A DNA stretch of 64,000 bases from contig BBDR01000007.1 of NCBI GenBank assembly GCA_001312405.1, positions 62,001 through 126,000 of the forward strand. Direction: 5' to 3'. The notes beneath the pieces were generated by a model. It did not search any database. It had not been told where the DNA came from and worked only from the letters and a program-made list of their open reading frames with translations. This DNA comes from Clostridium sp. NkU-1 (GTDB taxonomy: Bacteria; Bacillota_A; Clostridia; Lachnospirales; Lachnospiraceae). A program made the position numbers and the translations under genes. Shown here one piece after another: positions 40,305-51,454 of this stretch (its first letter is position 1; the number at the start of each line of letters is the position of its first letter).

Positions 40305-41235
40305 TTAACCATGCTTTGTCTGGTAATAACCGGCCAGAATATTCAGATAGGCCTTGGCGTATTTAGGCAAATACCGGTTTTTCTGGTAAGCGGCTATAAG
40401 GGTGTTTTCAATTCGTTCTTTTCCAATGGAAAGGCAGACAGAGGAACTGGGTTCCCTGTCTTTTAAATAATGATAATAGCTTTCAGGAGCAAAGGCGGCC
40501 CCCAGGCCTTCCATGGCAAGGCGGATGGACATTTCACTGCTTCTGGTATGAAGAAGGACATTTGGTTCCAGGCCGTAATCCTCAAAGAGTTTAAGAGCAA
40601 GTCCTCCCGTGTTCTGGTCCGGGTAGAGAAGGATAAAGGGTTCGCCTGCAAGAAGGCTTAGATCGATCCAGGGGTATTGAAAGCCTTCTTTCATTTCAGC
40701 CTTTTTTACCAGAGGATTTGAAGCGGACAGGACCAGAACCATCTCTTCTTTTCCTATGATCTGGTAATCCAGTCCGGTGGGAAATTCATGGACATTGTAA
40801 AATGTCAGGTCAACGGTGTGGTCGGTCAGGGTATGCTCGGCCACAAAGTTGACTTCCTCCATCATATTGACCGTGACATTGGGATACAGCTGGTGGAATT
40901 TTGAAAGGGTGGGACCGATCAGGCTGTTTCCAAGCATAATGGGAATGGCAATATTTAACCGTCCGTGGTTTTGATGCATAATGTCATCAAATTCCATGTC
41001 CCATTCCATGCCGTATTCTACGATTTTTTTCTGCATAATGGATGTAGCGTTCTCCGATGTAGGTTGGAAAATAACTGCTTCCAATCCGGTCGAAAAGGCG
41101 GACTCCAAGCTGATGCTCTAAGTTTTTTAAATATTTGCTTAAGGATGGCTGGGAGATAAACAGGGACTCCGCTGCTTTGCTGATGTTTTTTTGTCTGGCA
41201 ATGGCCAGAATATATCTTGCTTCTTTCAGTTCCAT
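40305..41235 (-). CDS. LysR-family transcriptional regulator
   Basis: About 309 residues. The N-terminal helix-turn-helix (ISKAAESLFISQPSLSKYLKNLE) and a C-terminal periplasmic-binding-type effector domain (GRLNIAIPIMLGNSLI onward) are clear. The frame breaks at the T7 run 41024-41030, between the two domains. ATG 41235 is preceded by AAAAGGAGG. It is divergent from the ABC transporter-adenine deaminase operon and probably controls it. The inducer is unknown; a purine or a purine breakdown product is possible from the neighbours. Confidence 0.88.
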
Positions 41236-41313
41236 AGGTATTCCTCCTTTTGCACAGGTGATGATGTGCTTCTATTATAGCTTTACTGCATAAAAAATAT
41301 AGATTATATGTAT

Positions 41314-41342
41314 TTGACGTACAGTATATCATAAATTATAAT
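41314..41342 (+). promoter_or_regulatory. Promoter of the transporter-deaminase operon
   Basis: TTGACG at 41314-41319 and TATAAT at 41337-41342, spaced 17 bases, within the space shared with the divergent LysR gene. Confidence 0.7.
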
Positions 41343-41427
41343 AAAAGTATAGATATAAATTAACACAGCTTATAAGTAATGATAAGTGTTGACAATGAAT
41401 GCGTGTAAAACCCATGGGGAGGTCAAG

Positions 41428-42262
41428 ATGAAGAAAAGTAGTGCATTTATAATGGTCGTGCCAGGGCTTGTGATTCTGGCAGTGTGTCTGTTTCTTCCGC
41501 TTTTAAGGGTATTGATCCCGTCTTTTCACACCGGAGATTATCCTTTCAGCGCCTATGTGGAATTTTTCCAGGATGAGTATTATCTTAAGATTTTCATGAG
41601 GACGGTTAAGGTCGCCTTCATCACTACGGCTGTCTGTATGACAGCAGGAGTTCCAACCGCGTATTTTATCAGCCGGTGCAGGAAAAAAATGGAGAGGGAT
41701 TCTTCTGTCTGTCTCAATTTTTCCTCTGATGACCAATTCTGTCATCAGAAGCTTTGCCTGGATCAATATTTTAGGCAGCAACGGCATCATTAACCGGTTC
41801 CTTTTGGCAGCCGGCTTTGTAGAAAAACCTGCCAAGCTGTTATACACGGACTTTTCCATCATCATCGGCTCGGTTTACTTATTTCTGCCCCTGATGATCG
41901 TTACGGTGGCCGGTGTTATGGAAAACATTGATAATGACATGATGGAAGCAGCCCTCAGCCTGGGAGCGGACCGGTTCAAGGCTTTTATGAAGGTAATTTT
42001 CCCCATGAGCCTTCCCGGGATCATTGTAGGAGGTATCCTGGTGTTTACCGGGACTTTGACGGCTTATACCACGCCTCAGCTGTTAGGAGGCAATAAACAT
42101 ATGGTCCTTGCCACCTTCATCTACCAGAGAGCCATGAGCGTGGGAGACTGGAATGGGGCCGCGGTCATTTCCCTGATCATGATCGTCTCGACTCTGGTTG
42201 TTATAAAGGGACTGAATGCCCTGTCTGCCAGGCTGGACAGAAGAGGAGGAAGCCATGCGTAA
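41428..42262 (+). CDS. ABC transporter permease 1, polyamine (PotB) type
   Basis: Permease of about 277 residues with six membrane segments and the cytoplasmic EAA loop EAALSLGADRFKAFMKVIFP. The MTNSVIRSFAWINILG segment is typical of PotB-type permeases of the spermidine/putrescine/thiamine/iron transporter branch. ATG 41428 follows GGAGG at 41418-41422. The frame breaks at the A7 run 41683-41689. Its stop overlaps the next permease start by eight bases. The operon continues with two purine/amidohydrolase-type enzymes, so the substrate may not be a polyamine. Confidence 0.82.
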
Positions 42263-43035
42263 AAATAAAATGCTTACGGTTTTTGCAGTGCTGGTATTCA
42301 TGTTTTTGATCCTGCCCCTTGTGATCATTACCGTGACTGCTTTTGGAGAGGGCAGTGCCATAACCTTTCCTATTGAATCTTTTTCATTCCGTTGGTTTAT
42401 CAATGTGTTTGCATTAAAATCCTTCCGGGTATCCTTTTTGACCAGTCTGGAGATTGCGCTCCTTGCTACCGTGGCCGCTCTTATAGCAGGAATTCCGGCT
42501 GCCTATGCCCTGGCAAGGTCCGGTATGAAGGGAAAGGGGATCTTAAAATCCATCTTCCTTTCTCCGACCATTGTACCTGGAATCGTAATCGGCTTTGTTC
42601 TTTATCAGTTTCTGGTGCTGACCTTAAGGGTCCCGGTATTTGCAGGACTTTTGGCAGGACATTTCATGGTGACTCTGCTATGTGATCCGGGTGGTGGGCT
42701 CCAGCTTAGACCAGTTTGACTTTTCAGTGGAAGAGGCGGCATGGAGTCTGGGCTGCACAAAAACGGGAGCATTTTTCCGGGTGGTGCTGCCTAACATTAC
42801 ATCAGGAATCTCGGCGGCTTTTATGCTTGCATTTATTAACTCCTTTAATAACATTCCGGTTTCCATGTTTCTCTCAGGTCCAGGGGTATCCACATTCCCT
42901 GCGACCCTTATGAATTACATTGAATATAATTATGACCCTACCGTGTCTGCGGTTTCCGTGCTTTTGATGGCCATAACGGTCCTTATCATGGTAATTGTTG
43001 ACAGGACCCTGGGAATTGCCGCTCTGGCGAAATAG
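42255..43035 (+). CDS. ABC transporter permease 2, polyamine (PotC) type
   Basis: Permease of about 259 residues with six membrane segments and an EAA loop, EEAAWSLGCTKTGAFFRVVLP. GAGGAGGA precedes ATG 42255. The frame is disrupted near 42676-42682, where LPYVIRVVGSSLDQ should be read (two bases lost or one gained). It pairs with the preceding permease. Eleven bases separate it from the ATPase gene. Confidence 0.82.
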
Positions 43036-43046
43036 GAGGAAAAACC

Positions 43047-44079
43047 ATGGCATATATGAAACTGCAGGATATTGATGTCTGTTATGATAAGAAGAAACAG
43101 ATTTTAAAAGGACTTAACTTGGAGGTACAGGAAGGGGAACTGGTTTCTCTTTTAGGACCAAGCGGCTGCGGAAAGACCACGACCCTTCGGGTAGTTGCCG
43201 GGTTTATCGAGCCTCAGAACGGAGTTTTCTCTTTGGATGGGTCGGACCTTACAAAGGTTCCGGTACATAAGAGAAATTTTGGGATCGTATTTCAAAGCTA
43301 TGCCCTGTTTCCCCATTTAAGCGTTTATGACAATGTGGCCTTTGGGCTTAAAATGAGAAAGCTTGACAAGGCGGAAATCGATAAAAAAGTGGATCAGATC
43401 CTTGAGGTCTGCGGACTTACAGAATTTCGCGGACGGTTTCCCCAGCAGATGTCCGGCGGCCAGAGACAAAGAGTGGCCCTTGCCAGGGCGCTGGTAATCG
43501 AGCCAAAGCTTCTTCTCCTTGACGAGCCTTTAAGCAACCTGGATGCAAAGCTGCGCATCAATATGCGGATGGAGATCAAGAGGATCCAGAAAAAACTGGG
43601 CATTACCACCTTGTTCGTTACCCATGACCAGGAAGAGTGCTTCTCCATATCAGATAAGGTAGCGGTTATGAACCAGGGCGTCATCGAACAGTTTGACACA
43701 CCGGAAAACATTTATCACAGGCCCAATACGGAATTTGTTGCCAGATTTATTGGTTTTGAGAATTTTCTTCCTTTAAAGAGACAGGGGGATGTATATAAAA
43801 CCCAGGCCGGCGCAGTATTTAATGTAGAAACCCCGCCCAGAAGGCACCTGCATGGGCACCATACGGCCGGAGGATATCCGGGTGGCAGATGAGGGCCAGA
43901 ATAACAACATCCTGGAAGGCACTGTAGGTGTCCGGACATTTCTTGGAAAAGGCTATCAGTATGAGGTTCTTACGGCAGCAGGAAAGTTTCTGGTAAACAG
44001 GCCGGCAGAAGAAACTTATGAAGAGGGCAGCAGGATCCGTCTTTATTTGCCGGAGTCAAAACTGATCCTTGTGTCTTAA
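43047..44079 (+). CDS. ABC transporter ATPase, PotA type
   Basis: About 343 residues. Walker A GPSGCGKTT, Q-loop VFQSYALFPHL, signature MSGGQRQR, Walker B LLLLDEPLSNLDAK and switch VTHDQEE are all present. The C-terminal TOBE regulatory domain carries the family segment IRPEDIRV. One extra C near 43833 (PPEGTCMG expected) splits the TOBE part into another frame. It energises the two permeases before it. Confidence 0.88.
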
Positions 44080-44152
44080 TGGGCATGGTTCATGCTTCAA
44101 GGTAACAGCGGCTGATGAAGCCGTGGAATTATAATAAGAGAGGATGAAGATT

Positions 44153-45223
44153 ATGAAGAAAGTATTGGCATTATCCTGTGTGCAGCCATTGTATTGACAG
44201 GCTGCGGCGGTGCCGGATCTGCAGGAACAACAGCGGCAGGCGAGAAAAAGAGCGGCACAGAAGCAAAAAAAACTGGTATTATCCACCTACGGTTTAAGCG
44301 AGGACATCTCGGAAGAAGAGGTGTACAAGCCCTTTGAGGACCAGTACAACTGCAAGATCGTAACAGAGACAGGAAGCACCAATGAGCGTTACACAAAGCT
44401 TTCTGCCAACGCCGAAAGCACCATTGATGTGATCGAACTGTCACAGGCCATGACGGCAAAGGGAATTGAAGAGGGCCTGTTTGAGCCTCTTGATTTAAGC
44501 AAGATCGAAAACAGCCAGTATTTGATCAAAGCGGCAAAGACCATGGCAGATGCGGGACAGGGCGCTGCCTATACCATCAACAGCATCGGCATCATGTATG
44601 ATCCGGAGGCAGTAGGCTTTGAGATCAAGAGCTTTGATGATTTATGGAAAGCGGAACTGGAAGGAAGCGTTGCCATTCCGGATATTACTACTACCTTTGG
44701 TCCTGCCATGGTCTATATGGCAAGCGATTACAAGGGCGTTGATGTGACCAGTGACAAGGGAGCGGCTGCTTTTGAGGCATTGGAAGAATTAAAGCCAAAC
44801 CTTGTAAAGACTTATGCAAAGTCTTCTGACTTAATCAACATGTTCACTTCCGGGGAAATCAAGGCTGCCATTGTAGGTGACTTCGGTGTTCCTACCATCA
44901 AGGAAGCAAGCCCGGATCTGGTATATGTGACTCCTGATGTGACCTATGCAAACTTTAATACCATCAGCATTACCAAGAACTGCAAGGACAAGGAGCTGGC
45001 TTACGCATACATTAATTACCGCTTAAGCAAGGAACTGCAGAGCAAAACCACAAAGGCATTAAACGAAGCGCCTACCAATAACCAGGTGGAGGTATCAGGA
45101 GAAGATTCTGCAAACATGACTTACGGAGAAGCTGCAGAAAGTGCAAAGGTTCTGGATTATTCCTTTGTCAATCCGGTCTTAAGTGACTGGATTGATCAGT
45201 GGAACCGGATTATCAATAATTAA
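44153..45223 (+). CDS. ABC transporter substrate-binding lipoprotein, PotD type
   Basis: Lipoprotein of about 356 residues. A lost G near 44167 hides the signal: corrected, it reads MKKVLGIILCAAIVLTGC with a lipobox. A second shift at the A8 run 44265-44272 leads into the mature protein LVLSTYGLSEDISEEEVYKPFE. The PotD-type fold is supported by YTINSIGIMYDPE and DDLWKAELEGSVAIPDI. A run of acidic and aromatic residues forms the likely ligand pocket, but the ligand cannot be read from it. Confidence 0.85.
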
Positions 45224-45236
45224 GGACAGAGAAAAT

Positions 45237-46933
45237 ATGAAGGTTGACTTGCTTATTAAAAATGGATGGGTCTACCGGACATACAGGCAATGTTTTGAAA
45301 AAATGGACATTGCGGTTGCAGGGGAAAGGTTTTACGACATTTCCCCTGCCTCGTTTTACGAGGCAGAATGTGTGGTAGATGGTACAGGAAAATACATTAT
45401 ACCGGGACTGATCGATATTCACATGCATATTGAAAGCTCCATGACATATCCGGAAGAGTTTTCCAGAGCGGTCCTGCCCTGGGGAGTCACCTGTGTGGTG
45501 GCTGATCCCCATGAGATCGCCAATGTATTCGGGCTGGAAGGAATCAAAAGCTTTATGGAGCAGGAAACCGAGCTGGATATTTACTATGGGATCCCATCCA
45601 GTGTTCCTTCCACCGGAAGCAGCCTGGAAACCTCAGGCGGACAAATCGGGGAAGAGGAGGTCAGGGAGCTTTTAAAGGAAGCTAAAGTCATCTGCCTTGG
45701 AGAGGTGATGAATGATTTAGATCTGGTTTCCGGGGAAGATACCCTGATCAAACGCATTGTCAGACTGTGCCAGAACGGGGAACGCCGGTTGAAGATCGAA
45801 GGGCATTGCCCCGCCCTGTCAGGAGACGCGCTGGCGGGCTTTATCCGGGGCGGAGTGGATGCGGACCATACCCAGCAGACACCAGAGTCGGTTCTGGAAA
45901 AGACGGACATGGGCATGTTTTTGGAGCTTCAGGCAAAATCCCTGACATCTGATGTTGTGGAAACGGTGGTATCCCATGGTCTTTATGAAAATGTGGCTCT
46001 TGTAACAGATGATACCATGCCGGATCATTTGGCAAAGGGCCATTTAAACCAGATCCTTAAATTGGCTGTGGACCGGGGAATGCCGGCAGAAAAGGCCATT
46101 TACTGCGGGACCTTACGCCTGCACGGAGAATGGGCCTTGATGACAGGGGGATGATCGCGCCTGGAAAGCTTGCGGATTTCATTGTTCTTGATGATCTGGT
46201 AAGCTTTTGCCCTTCTGCGGTTTATAAAAACGGGAAACTGCATAAAAAAAGCCCGGATTCTCCAAAAGCAGTTTTCCCGGACCATTTTTACCAGTCCGTA
46301 AAATGCCGCCTGGCTCTGGCATCTGATTTTAAACTGAACCGGTGCGAGATACAGGAGGGAACAGCAGTTGTAAATGTCATGGAGATTCAGGACTTTGGAA
46401 CAAGGGTCAGGCATGTGAAAAGGAAAGTTACCGTCCGGAACCGCTGCATATGCTGGCAAGAGGCAGGGCTTTGCCTGGCAATGGTATTTGAACGCTACGG
46501 AAAGACAGGAGAAGTGTCCTATGGGCTTGTGGAACATGCCTTTCAGTCTCCCGGAGCGGTGGCCACTACCTGGAGCCATGACAGCCACAATCTGCTGGTA
46601 CTTGGTAATTCGGTGGAGGATATGGTGCTTGCCCAGAACCGGGTGGTTCATATGCAGGGCGGCTATGTAACGGCCCGGGGCGGTAAAATTACTGCTTCTG
46701 CAGCTCTCCCAGTAGGAGGTATCCTCTCCGATGGAAGCCTTTTAAAGCTTTCGGAGGAACTGGCTGAGGTGAGGAAGGAGATCGAGGCCATGGGGTATGA
46801 GAACAGCAATGTCATCATGTCTATTTCCACCCTGACGCTTCTGGTCTCACCGGAATTAAAGATAAGCGACAAGGGTCTGTTTGATGTAAAGACAAAGCAG
46901 AAGGTCCCGCTGGTGGAAGGATATGAGTCTTAA
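45237..46933 (+). CDS. ade: Adenine deaminase
   Basis: A metal-dependent amidohydrolase of about 565 residues converting adenine to hypoxanthine and ammonia. Metal-binding IDIHMHIESSMTYPEEF near residue 65, EGHCPALSG and ADHTQQTPESV fit the Ade family, as does the C-terminal domain with VGGILSDGSL. One C is lost near 46113 (CGTLTPARRMGLDDRG expected). ATG 45237 is 13 bases after the binding-protein gene. Joined to a transporter and a second amidohydrolase, it suggests adenine or an adenine-containing compound enters through this transporter. Confidence 0.92.
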
Positions 46934-47029
46934 AAAGGAAATTCCATGGGAGTGTACCTTTATGTCCCATAAAAGGGGCCCTGCCCTGCCTCCAAATCAT
47001 GGGCAGTAACAAGGAAAAGGTTGATAAGT

Positions 47030-48319
47030 GTGAAAACGACAATTATAAATGTAACTGTGGTAACAATGAATGAACAGCGGAAGATTCACCATCCCGGTTT
47101 TGTGATGTTTGAAAACGATATCATTACAGCAGTGGGAGATATGAAGGATTTACCGGAAGAGTCCGGAATTTCGGATACATTAACGGTAGACGGAAAAAAC
47201 GGCATTCTGATGCCGGGAATGGTGAATCTCCATACCCATATGGGAATGATCCCCTTCCGCGGGCTTGGGGATGACTGCAAGGACCGGCTCCGGGTATTTT
47301 TGCTTCCAATGGAACAGAAGGCTATGGATGAGGAGCTTGTTTATTTATCTTCCCGCTATGCAGCAGGAGAGATGCTCCTTGGCGGTGTGACCACGGCTCT
47401 TGATATGTATTATTTTGAGGAAGAAGCTGCAAAGGCCATGGATGAGATGGGAATGCGGGGAATTGCAGGACAGACAGTAATGGAAGAAGGGGCCTGTGAT
47501 TTTGACGATCCCTGTAAGGCATTGGCCTATGGGGAAAAATTGATAAAAAAATATCAGTCCCATCCCAGAATATCAGCCTGCATTGCTCCTCATGGAACCA
47601 GCACCTGCGGGGAAAAGCTGCTTTTGGAAGCCTGCCGCCTGGATTCGTCCTTAAAGGTTCCTTTTACTCTCCATACGGCGGAGATGGATTATGAAATGGA
47701 TTATTTCCGGAAGGAATACGGCATGTCTCCGGTTCAGTATCTGGACAGCATTGGAGTATTGGGAAAAGAAACCCTGGCAGCCCACTGCATTCATATGAAG
47801 GAAGAGGATCTTCTGCTTTTAAAGGAACGGGGAGCAAGGGTGGCTCACTGCATCGGCTCCAATGCAAAGGCGGCAAAGGGAGTGGCGCCCGTAAGCTCCA
47901 TGCTTCAAATGGGAATTCCCGTAGGCCTTGGAACGGATGGCCCTGCCAGCGGAAACACCCTGGATATTTTTACGCAAATGAAGCTCTGCGCCGATTTTCA
48001 TAAAAATGAGACCAGGGACCGGAGCGCATTTCCGGCGGAAACCATTGTGTCAATGGCTACGGATCTGGGAGCAAAGGCCCTGGGGCTATCTGATATCACA
48101 GGTTCCTTAGAACCGGGAAAGCAGGCGGATCTGGTTTTAGTTGAAACCCGCTCCGCTAACATGTTTCCTGTTTACAATCCCTATTCTGCCCTTGTTTACA
48201 GTGCCAATCCTTCCAATGTAGAGGCAGTATACGTGGCCGGGGAATGTGTGGTAAGGGATAAGAAGCTTGCAAAGGCGGATATGGCAGAAATCAGGAAAAT
48301 GCTTTTAAAAAAAAGATGA
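47030..48319 (+). CDS. Amidohydrolase, nucleoside/purine deaminase-like (SsnA/MtaD type)
   Basis: An intact 429-residue protein of the amidohydrolase superfamily near S-adenosylhomocysteine/methylthioadenosine deaminases and SsnA. Metal ligands: NLHTHMGM, LHTAEM, AAHCIHM and GLGTDGPAS; the C-terminus has the typical GSLEPGKQADLVLV. GTG at 47030 is preferred, with AAGGAAAAGG at 47011-47020; a TTG at 47021 is too close to that site. It likely deaminates an adenosine-type or related base substrate. It is the last gene of the transporter-deaminase cluster, about 95 bases behind ade. Confidence 0.82.
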   Translation: MKTTIINVTVVTMNEQRKIHHPGFVMFENDIITAVGDMKDLPEESGISDTLTVDGKNGILMPGMVNLHTHMGMIPFRGLGDDCKDRLRVFLLPMEQKAMDEELVYLSSRYAAGEMLLGGVTTALDMYYFEEEAAKAMDEMGMRGIAGQTVMEEGACDFDDPCKALAYGEKLIKKYQSHPRISACIAPHGTSTCGEKLLLEACRLDSSLKVPFTLHTAEMDYEMDYFRKEYGMSPVQYLDSIGVLGKETLAAHCIHMKEEDLLLLKERGARVAHCIGSNAKAAKGVAPVSSMLQMGIPVGLGTDGPASGNTLDIFTQMKLCADFHKNETRDRSAFPAETIVSMATDLGAKALGLSDITGSLEPGKQADLVLVETRSANMFPVYNPYSALVYSANPSNVEAVYVAGECVVRDKKLAKADMAEIRKMLLKKR

Positions 48320-48460
48320 AAAAAACGGATTTTGGAATTTATATGGAAAAAAATGGGAAATATTTATTGAGTAAGGGTATGCAGGATGATTATAATATAA
48401 CTTATCTGGACTTGCATCGCAAGTAAAGATAAAAAGGCTGTTTTTCAGCCCGTCCATCCG

Positions 48461-48490
48461 ATTATGAAAACATCTTTTGTTTTTCATAAT
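48461..48490 (+). terminator. Stem-loop after the amidohydrolase gene
   Basis: A 10-base perfect stem (48461-48470 with 48481-48490), loop of ten bases. No strong T run follows. A smaller hairpin GGCTG/CAGCC is at 48436-48450. Confidence 0.5.
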
Positions 48491-48561
48491 ATATCTGTCA
48501 GAAGTATATAATTTACAGAGGTTTTAATTAAAATTCGCCGGTTGTTATTTATTAGAAATAA

Positions 48562-48686
48562 TTGACAACCATATTTCCCTGTGGTAAACTGTATCAGTAC
48601 AAATACGCGCCGATACTTGGTATTCCGGATACTCCAACCAATACTTGGTATGAGGTGAGACTTTAAGACTAAAGGAGGAAATCAAC
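48562..48686 (+). promoter_or_regulatory. rpsO promoter and structured leader
   Basis: TTGACA at 48562-48567 and TAAACT at 48585-48590 (17 apart) give a leader of about 90 nt. The leader carries the 11-mer ATACTTGGTAT twice (48613-48623 and 48641-48651) separated by a sequence able to pair TTGGTAT with ATACTCCAA, ahead of AAAGGAGG. This layout suggests the S15 autoregulatory fold, in which S15 binds its own mRNA near the ribosome site; the sequence alone does not prove it. Confidence 0.55.
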
Positions 48687-48953
48687 ATGATTTCAAAGGA
48701 AAAGAAAGCAGCTATCATCGCTGAATATGGCAGAAAAGCTGGAGACACAGGTTCACCAGAAGTACAGATCGCAATTCTGACAGAAAGAATCACAGAATTA
48801 ACGGATCATCTTCAGAAGAACCCAAAAGATCATCATTCCAGAAGAGGACTTCTGATGATGGTTGGACAGAGAAGAGGTCTTCTTGATTACTTAAAGAAGA
48901 CAGACCTGGAAGGCTATCGTTCATTGATCGAGAAGTTAGGAATCAGAAAATAA
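48687..48953 (+). CDS. rpsO: 30S ribosomal protein S15
   Basis: An intact 88-residue primary rRNA-binding protein of the small subunit platform. Typical segments are [27 protein letters not shown] [12 protein letters not shown] and [20 protein letters not shown] lies before ATG 48687. It is followed after 235 bases by pnp, the common bacterial arrangement. Confidence 0.97.
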   Translation: MISKEKKAAIIAEYGRKAGDTGSPEVQIAILTERITELTDHLQKNPKDHHSRRGLLMMVGQRRGLLDYLKKTDLEGYRSLIEKLGIRK

Positions 48954-48963
48954 TAAACCATTT

Positions 48964-48986
48964 AGGGTGGAGGACTTCTCCACCCT
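48964..48986 (+). terminator. Stem-loop between rpsO and pnp
   Basis: Nine-base perfect stem AGGGTGGAG with CTCCACCCT, five-base loop. Only a weak T-rich stretch follows, so partial readthrough into pnp is expected. Confidence 0.7.
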
Positions 48987-49015
48987 ATCTGTCTATTAAG
49001 AAAAGAATATTAAAA

Positions 49016-49146
49016 GTAGAAGCATTCCCCGAGACCGCTGATGTGCGCGTAATAAGCAGAGCCAGAATCTGCTTATGTTTCCTTGCGGGCAGCATAATCA
49101 AACTTTATTGACTTGCGCGCAGATCAGTAGTTTCGGCGTCTTCTAC
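49016..49146 (+). promoter_or_regulatory. Long structured pnp leader
   Basis: Four paired blocks build one extended stem: 49016-49022 with 49140-49146, 49029-49035 with 49130-49136, 49038-49042 with 49123-49127, and 49044-49049 with 49116-49121. Within it is a nine-base perfect hairpin, 49052-49060 with 49068-49076. This matches the known logic of pnp mRNAs, where RNase III cuts a leader stem and PNPase then represses its own message; a riboswitch is not suggested. AAAAGGAGA precedes the start. Confidence 0.65.
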
Positions 49147-49187
49147 TGTTAATATAAATTATTTATCCAGTAAAAGGAGATACCAGT

Positions 49188-51315
49188 ATGTACAAGAGTT
49201 TTAGTATGGAACTGGCCGGCAGAACATTAACTGTTGATGTCGGCAGAGTAGCAAAGCAGGCAAACGGCGCGGCATTCATGCACTATGGCGATACCGTAGT
49301 AGTAGCTACCGCAACTGCTTCTGACAAGCCAAGGGATGGAATTGATTTCTTCCCATTGAGCGTAGAGTATGAAGAGAAATTATATGCCGTAGGAAAGATC
49401 CCAGGCGGCTTCAACAAAAGAGAGGGAAAAGCATCTGAGAATGCAATTTTGACCTCCCGTGTCATCGACCGTCCCATGAGACCTTTGTTTCCAAAAGATT
49501 ACCGCAACGATGTGACCTTAGATAACATCGTTATGTCCGTAGACCAGGACTGCAGTCCGGAGCTGACAGCCATGTTAGGCTCCGCCATTGCTACCTGCAT
49601 CTCCGATATTCCTTTTGATGGCCCCTGTGCTTCCACCCAGGTGGGCCTTGTAGACGGAGAACTTGTCATCAATCCGACCCAGGCTCAGAAGCAGGTGTCT
49701 GATATGGCGCTTACGGTTGCTTCCACAAGAGAAAAAGTCATCATGATCGAGGCCGGAGCCAATGAGGTGCCGGAAGATAAGATGATCGAAGCCATTTTCA
49801 AGGCTCATGAAGTAAACCAGGAAATCATCAAATTCATTGACACCATCGTAGCGGAGTGCGGAAAGCCGAAGCACCAGTATACCAGCTGTGCAGTGCCGGA
49901 AGAGTTATTTGCTGCCATCAGGGAAATCGTTACTCCGGAAGAGATGGAAGTTGCCGTATTTACCGATGAAAAGCAGATAAGAGAAGAAAACATCCGTAAG
50001 ATCACTGAGAAGCTGGAAGAAGCCTTTGCAGATAAGGAAGAATGGCTGTCAGTGCTGGGAGAGGCTATTTACCAGTATCAGAAAAAGACCGTCCGCAAGA
50101 TGATCTTAAAAGACCATAAGCGTCCTGACGGCCGTGCCATGGACCAGATCCGTCATCTGGCAGCAGAGATCGATATGCTTCCAAGAGTTCATGGTTCCGC
50201 AATGTTCACCCGCGGCCAGACCCAGATTTTAAATATCTGTACCCTGCTCCATTATCAGAAAGCCAGAGATTAGACGGCATTGATGATTTAGAAACCTCCA
50301 AGAGATATATGCACCACTACAATTTCCCGTCCTTCTCTGTAGGCGAGACAAGACCTTCCAGAGGACCGGGACGCCGGGAGATCGGCATGGTGCCCTGGCA
50401 GAGAGAGCACTCATTCCGGTTCTTCCGTCTGAGGAAGAATTCCCATATGCCATCCGTACCGTTTCCGAGACCATGGAATCCAATGGATCTACCTCTCAGG
50501 CAAGCATCTGTTCCTCCTCCATGTCCTTAATGGCGGCAGGTGTTCCTATTAAATCAGCTGTTGCAGGTATTTCCTGCGGCCTGGTTACCGGAGATACAGA
50601 TGACGATTATATTGTCCTGACTGATATTCAGGGACTGGAAGATTTCTTCGGCGATATGGACTTTAAGGTAGGAGGCACCCATAAGGGAATCACTGCGATC
50701 CAGATGGATATTAAGATCCACGGCCTTACAAGACCGATTATTGAAGAAGCCATCCGTACCACCAGAAAAGCAAGACTCTACATTCTTGATGAGGTTATGG
50801 CAAAAGCCATTGCAGAACCACGTAAGGAAGTAGGCAAATATGCTCCGAAGATCGACCAGATTTCCATTGATCCTCAGAAGATCGGCGATGTGGTAGGAAA
50901 GCAGGGCAAGGTGATCAATAAGATCATTGAAGAGACCGGCGTAAAGATCGATATTTCCGATGACGGCAGTGTATCTGTATGCGGAACTGACCAGGTTATG
51001 ATCGACCGTGCGATCCAGATCATAAAGAGCATTGTAACGGAGATCGAAGCAGGACAGATCATGACCGGCAAGGTTGTCAGGATCATGAACTTTGGTGCTT
51101 TCGTTGAGCTGGCTCCCAATAAAGATGGCATGATCCACATTTCCAAGCTGTCTGATAAGAGAGTGGCAAAGGTTGAGGATGTGGTCAACATCGGCGACGA
51201 AGTGACTGTTAAGGTAGTTGAAGTCGATAAGATGGGAAGAATCAACTTAAGCATGAAGCCGGGAGATCTGGCTGCAAAGGCAGAAGATAAAAAAGAAGAA
51301 AAAGAAGCAGAATAA
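49188..51315 (+). CDS. pnp: Polyribonucleotide nucleotidyltransferase (PNPase)
   Basis: Phosphorolytic 3'-5' exoribonuclease of about 709 residues. Two RNase PH-like domains ([22 protein letters not shown] in the first; [16 protein letters not shown] [19 protein letters not shown] in the second), a helical linker, then KH ([15 protein letters not shown]) and S1 ([15 protein letters not shown]) RNA-binding domains and an acidic-lysine tail. Two single bases are missing, G near 50244 (CTLAPLSESQ expected) and C near 50382 ([10 protein letters not shown] expected). Standard position behind rpsO. Confidence 0.95.
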
Positions 51316-51381
51316 AACCGCTATGCCCTGTGGCAGGCAGGTATACCCAAAGGGTAAAAGCCATGTAAATGAAAATGATTA

Positions 51382-51410
51382 TTGACAAATGAATCATTAG
51401 CACGTATAAT
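51382..51410 (+). promoter_or_regulatory. Consensus promoter ahead of the riboswitch
   Basis: Perfect TTGACA (51382-51387) and perfect TATAAT (51405-51410), spaced 17 bases. Confidence 0.88.
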
Positions 51411-51454
51411 TGTCTGGATCGAAGACATAAATATCTGATTTATAATTGAATACG

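Noticed and set aside
48613..48651. Paired 11-mers as a CRISPR or mobile repeat
   Set aside because: Only two copies, inside the short rpsO leader with pairing potential; an RNA regulatory fold is more likely.
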